Source: Firmicutes bacterium UBA1768 (GTDB taxonomy: Bacteria; Bacillota; Clostridia; Peptostreptococcales; Anaerovoracaceae). Taken from it: a stretch of 7,663 bases of DNA. Position 1 is the stretch's first letter. Each line of letters starts with the position of its first letter. This document shows, in pieces, positions 5,217 to 7,663 of the stretch. The stretch is taken from NCBI GenBank assembly GCA_002315335.1, contig DCGW01000068.1, positions 1 to 7,663 of the forward strand, read 5' to 3'. Made by a program: the position numbers and the translations under genes. The notes below the pieces were generated by a model that was not told where the DNA came from, did not search any database, and was given only the letters and a program-made list of their open reading frames with translations.

Positions 5217-6809
5217 ATGGGTAATTTATCTGGAAATATTTCTAAAATAGTAACAGGCAAGCTCTTTACATTTGTGGCGTTCATGCTTTTGCAGATCGGC
5301 ATTATTTTGTGGGGAATCATTTTTATCTCAAATAAGGTAGTTTTTGTCGAAATTATACTCAGAATTATCAGCATTATCGTTGCACTCTACATTATTAATA
5401 AGCCGGAAAATCCTTCATATAAGCTGGCGTGGATAATTCCTCTGCTGCTGTTTCCGGCACTGGGCTGCCTGATGTATCTGTGCATAGGCAAAAGACGCTT
5501 CAGCAGAAAGCAAAAAATACATAACCTGAAGGTTATGAGAGAGACAGCTCCGCACCTTGTTCAGGATGAGGAAATAATAGATGAAATCAGGAAAATGAGC
5601 CCGAGGGTTTCGAGTCAGGTGCATTACCTGGGAACTCCGCAGAAGGGAGTGGGCTCTGATGCGGGGATGCCAACACCGAAGTTTCCGATATACAAAAGAA
5701 CCACAACCGAATTTCTTAGCCCGGGAAACCGCTTTTTTGTGGGTCTGGTAGATGCCTTGGAGAGTGCAAGAGCATTCATTTTTCTCGAGTATTTTATTAT
5801 TGAAGAGGGTGAGCTGTGGAATACAATTCACGATATCCTCAAGAGAAAGGTAAAGGAAGGCGTCGAGGTAAGGGTAATCTATGACGATATCGGCTGCATT
5901 AAACGGCTCCCTCCACACTACGATAAAAAGCTGACAGAAGAGGGTATTAAGTGCAGAGTCTTTAATCCGTTTGGCATTAACCTGACAAAAATCCCATACA
6001 TGAACAACAGAGACCACAGGAAGATAGCAGTAATTGACGGCTATGTGGGCTTTACCGGAGGCGTAAATTTAGCGGACGAATACATTAACGTGACGCACCC
6101 CTTTGGAGAGTGGATGGATGCGGCGCTTAAGCTGAAGGGAGAGGCAGTGTGGTCGCTGACCATAATGTTCCTGCAAATGTGGAACCAGTGCGGAGAGTAT
6201 GAACACTTCGTATACAGAAGATATTCGCCAAATATTCTTGGCGCGTCTGCATTATTTGACGACGGCTATGTTATGCCGTACTGCGATAATCCGCTGGATA
6301 CAGAGGTACAGGCGGAAATGGTTTATCTGAATATGATAAACAAGGCGGATAACTACATATATATAAGCACACCATATCTTATTATCGATAATGAAATGGC
6401 TACAGCCCTGTCGCTTGCTGCGAAAAACGGTGTAGACGTGAGAATTGTTCTGCCGCACAAGTATGACAAGTGGTATGTACATATTTGTTCTCAGGCAAAC
6501 TATCAGGACCTTATCAGAGCGGGTGTCAAGGTCTATGAGTTTAAGCCGGGGTTTATACACTCCAAGACCTTTGTCTGCGATGACGAGGTGGCAACAGTGG
6601 GAACCGTCAATCTTGACTACCGAAGCCTATATCTTCACTATGAGTGCGGAGTATTCATGTACAAGTCAAGGGCCGTGATTGAGTGCAAGGAGGATTATCT
6701 GAACCTGTTAAAACGCTGCAAGCTGATAACGGAAAGAGACTGCACAAATGTTAATTTCTTCAAGAGGATACTAAGAGGCTGCCTTAAGGTATTTGCGCCA
6801 TTGATGTAA
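5217..6809 (+). CDS. cls: Cardiolipin synthase (phospholipase D family)
   Basis: Membrane enzyme that makes cardiolipin by transferring a phosphatidyl group between two phosphatidylglycerol molecules. It has 530 residues from the chosen ATG, close to the usual Gram-positive Cls length. Hydrophobic segments lie at about residues 16-37, 41-60 and 70-90, the last with LAWIIPLLLFPALGCLMYL, typical of the PLDc_N region. Two HKD motifs form the active site: His267/Lys269/Asp274 (HRKIAVID, followed by GFTGGVNLADEYI) and His448/Lys450/Asp455 (HSKTFVCD, followed by GTVNLDYRSL). Both are intact, so the enzyme should be active. It is monocistronic between its own promoter and the bidirectional terminator at 6832-6896, divergent from the lipoprotein gene and convergent with mscL. 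Specificity for another phospholipid head group cannot be ruled out by sequence alone. Confidence 0.95.
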   Translation: MGNLSGNISKIVTGKLFTFVAFMLLQIGIILWGIIFISNKVVFVEIILRIISIIVALYIINKPENPSYKLAWIIPLLLFPALGCLMYLCIGKRRFSRKQKIHNLKVMRETAPHLVQDEEIIDEIRKMSPRVSSQVHYLGTPQKGVGSDAGMPTPKFPIYKRTTTEFLSPGNRFFVGLVDALESARAFIFLEYFIIEEGELWNTIHDILKRKVKEGVEVRVIYDDIGCIKRLPPHYDKKLTEEGIKCRVFNPFGINLTKIPYMNNRDHRKIAVIDGYVGFTGGVNLADEYINVTHPFGEWMDAALKLKGEAVWSLTIMFLQMWNQCGEYEHFVYRRYSPNILGASALFDDGYVMPYCDNPLDTEVQAEMVYLNMINKADNYIYISTPYLIIDNEMATALSLAAKNGVDVRIVLPHKYDKWYVHICSQANYQDLIRAGVKVYEFKPGFIHSKTFVCDDEVATVGTVNLDYRSLYLHYECGVFMYKSRAVIECKEDYLNLLKRCKLITERDCTNVNFFKRILRGCLKVFAPLM

Positions 6810-6831
6810 ATAGCCTGTGCGGTTGATTGTC

Positions 6832-6896
6832 AAAAAATATACAAACCCCATTGTGAAGGGCTTGATTTCAGCCTTTGCACGATGGGGTTTTGTTTT
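6832..6896. terminator. Bidirectional intrinsic terminator between cls and mscL
   Basis: AAACCCCAT (6843-6851) pairs perfectly with ATGGGGTTT (6882-6890), and the inner part (GTGAAGG.. with CCTTTGCAC) pairs further with small bulges. On the plus strand TTTTGTTTT follows the stem; on the minus strand it runs into TTTGTATATTTTTT. It therefore fits both convergent genes. Confidence 0.85.
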
Positions 6897-6920
6897 GCTA
6901 TGAACGCGTTAAGCTCAATA

Positions 6921-7418
6921 TCAGTCAGCGCTTACTTCTGCAGCAGTTTCTTCTGCAGGTGCGGCTGCTTTAGCAACCTCAACAGCCTCAGCAGGAGCTT
7001 CGTTCTTAAGAAGGTCTCTGATTTCTGAGAGAAGCTGGATGTCAGCAGGTGTTTCTGCAGGTTCTTCAGCAGGAGCCTCTTCCTTCTTGTGTCTTGCCTT
7101 CTGGAAGGCCTTGATTACGATGAATATGCTCAGTGCAATGATGAAGAAGTTGATGACTGCCTGAATAAAGGAACCATACATGATGGCTACTTCCGGCTGA
7201 ATTATGCTTCCACCGTTTACGATTGCAGGTGAAATAACCCATTTAAGGTCAGTAATGTTAATTCCGGCTGTAAGGAAGCCGAAGAAAGGCATGATAAGGT
7301 CGTCAACAAGAGAAGAAACGATGGAGCCGAACGCAGCGCCGATTACAATGCCGACGGCCATATCAACCACGTTGCCTTTAAAGGCGAATTCTGCGAATTC
7401 TTCTTTAAATTTTTTCAT
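6921..7418 (-). CDS. mscL: Large-conductance mechanosensitive channel MscL with extended Ala/Glu-rich tail
   Basis: Homo-oligomeric membrane channel that opens under membrane tension and releases solutes on osmotic downshock. The amphipathic N-terminus (MKKFKEEFAEFAFKGN) leads into the pore helix with NVVDMAVGIVIGAAFG at residues 16-31, then a periplasm-side loop and a second helix at about 84-104. The cytoplasmic helix follows at about 127-139 (IQLLSEIRDLLKN). At 165 residues it is longer than most MscL proteins (roughly 130-150). The excess is a linker of EEAPAEEPAETP type before the bundle helix and about 25 residues rich in Ala and Glu after it. The ATG has GGAGG nine bases ahead. The gene lies downstream of two tRNA genes on the same strand and ends at the terminator shared with cls. 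Confidence 0.96.
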   Translation of the reverse strand: MKKFKEEFAEFAFKGNVVDMAVGIVIGAAFGSIVSSLVDDLIMPFFGFLTAGINITDLKWVISPAIVNGGSIIQPEVAIMYGSFIQAVINFFIIALSIFIVIKAFQKARHKKEEAPAEEPAETPADIQLLSEIRDLLKNEAPAEAVEVAKAAAPAEETAAEVSAD

Positions 7419-7435
7419 TTGATATGTCCTCCATT

Positions 7436-7479
7436 TATAAAATTATAAAATTAAATCGGGAAGCTTTGGCTTCCCGATT
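7436..7479 (-). terminator. Hairpin terminator after the tRNA genes
   Basis: Perfect 11-base-pair stem AATCGGGAAGC (7454-7464) with GCTTCCCGATT (7469-7479), four-base loop. On the minus strand a T-rich but interrupted tract (TTTAATTTTATAATTTT) follows. Probably ends the tRNA transcript. TATAAT (7442-7447) and TATAAA (7434-7439) within the tract could also serve as the mscL -10 box, though I see no good -35. Confidence 0.7.
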
Positions 7480-7484
7480 ATGAT

Positions 7485-7559
7485 TGGAGCGGAAGACGAG
7501 ATTCGAACTCGCGACCCTCGCCTTGGCAAGGCGATGCTCTACCCCTGAGCCACTTCCGC
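7485..7559 (-). tRNA. tRNA-Gly (anticodon GCC)
   Basis: 75 bases including encoded CCA (7485-7487). Acceptor arms GCGGAAG and CTTCCGC are fully complementary, discriminator T. The D arm is GCTC/GAGC, the anticodon loop TTGCCAA with GCC at positions 34-36, and the T arm GCGAG-TTCGAAT-CTCGT with one wobble pair. It reads GGC and GGU glycine codons. It lies 23 bases after tRNA-Tyr and is likely cut from the same precursor. Confidence 0.96.
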
Positions 7560-7582
7560 AAATCAATAGCTTATTATTAAAA

Positions 7583-7663
7583 TGGTGGAGGGAGGTGGAT
7601 TCGAACCACCGAAAGCTCAGCTAACGGATTTACAGTCCGTCCCCTTTGGCCGCTCGGGAATCC
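7583..7663 (-). tRNA. tRNA-Tyr (anticodon GTA), 5' end outside window
   Basis: Minus-strand sequence with anticodon arm ACGGA-CTGTAAA-TCCGT (GTA at the anticodon), a long variable arm as expected for bacterial tRNA-Tyr, T arm GGTGG-TTCGAAT-CCACC, acceptor 3' strand TCCCTCC, discriminator A and encoded CCA (7583-7585). Only the last three bases of the 5' acceptor strand are present. From pairing, four more bases should lie just past the window end. Confidence 0.95.

Noticed and set aside
5415..6017. 200-codon open frame opposite cls
   Set aside because: Antisense to the conserved cls region including its first HKD motif; no family features.
1..7663. Defence, mobile or biosynthetic system across the window
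   Set aside because: All genes belong to housekeeping families with intact motifs and separate transcription units. There are no transposases, inverted terminal repeats, spaced repeats, integrase sites or toxin-antitoxin pairs. The tRNA genes show no 3'-end duplication within the window.

Overview
The window looks like ordinary chromosome from a low-to-moderate GC Gram-positive anaerobe of the Bacillota, most likely a Clostridia-type genome. This rests on the membrane-anchored HtrA protease, a lipoprotein carrying a trigger-factor-like isomerase, a cardiolipin synthase of the multi-membrane-segment PLD type, strong GGAGG-type ribosome sites, intrinsic terminators after almost every unit and CCA-encoding tRNA genes. 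The genus cannot be set from the sequence alone.

Layout from left to right. Positions 1-1144 (+) hold the 3' part of an HtrA/DegP-type serine protease whose reading frame is already open at the window edge. Positions 1145-1444 are non-coding and carry two terminators serving the convergent genes on either side. Positions 1445-3681 (-) hold a two-gene methionine unit. Its first gene is an O-acetylhomoserine sulfhydrylase (MetY type) and its second is a homoserine O-acyltransferase (MetA) with Glu111, the residue linked to acetyl-CoA use. Together they convert homoserine to O-acetylhomoserine and then, with sulfide, to homocysteine. A strong hairpin with seven U residues sits directly against the metY ribosome site. 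Positions 3803-4951 (-) encode an exported lipoprotein with a trigger-factor FKBP domain and chaperone-like C-terminus but no ribosome-binding domain. A 265-base divergent spacer contains promoters for this gene and for cls (5217-6809, +, cardiolipin synthase). A bidirectional terminator separates cls from the convergent mscL (6921-7418, -, large-conductance mechanosensitive channel). Upstream of mscL lie tRNA-Gly(GCC) and tRNA-Tyr(GUA), the latter cut by the window end.

Several genes serve the cell envelope: protease and exported isomerase for protein quality control outside the membrane, cardiolipin synthesis, and osmotic release. They are in separate transcription units, so this is a neighbourhood rather than a demonstrated system. 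I see no mobile element, CRISPR array, phage gene or defence module. The points most worth a second look are the exported trigger-factor-like lipoprotein and the terminator hairpin placed as a possible attenuator in front of metY-metA.
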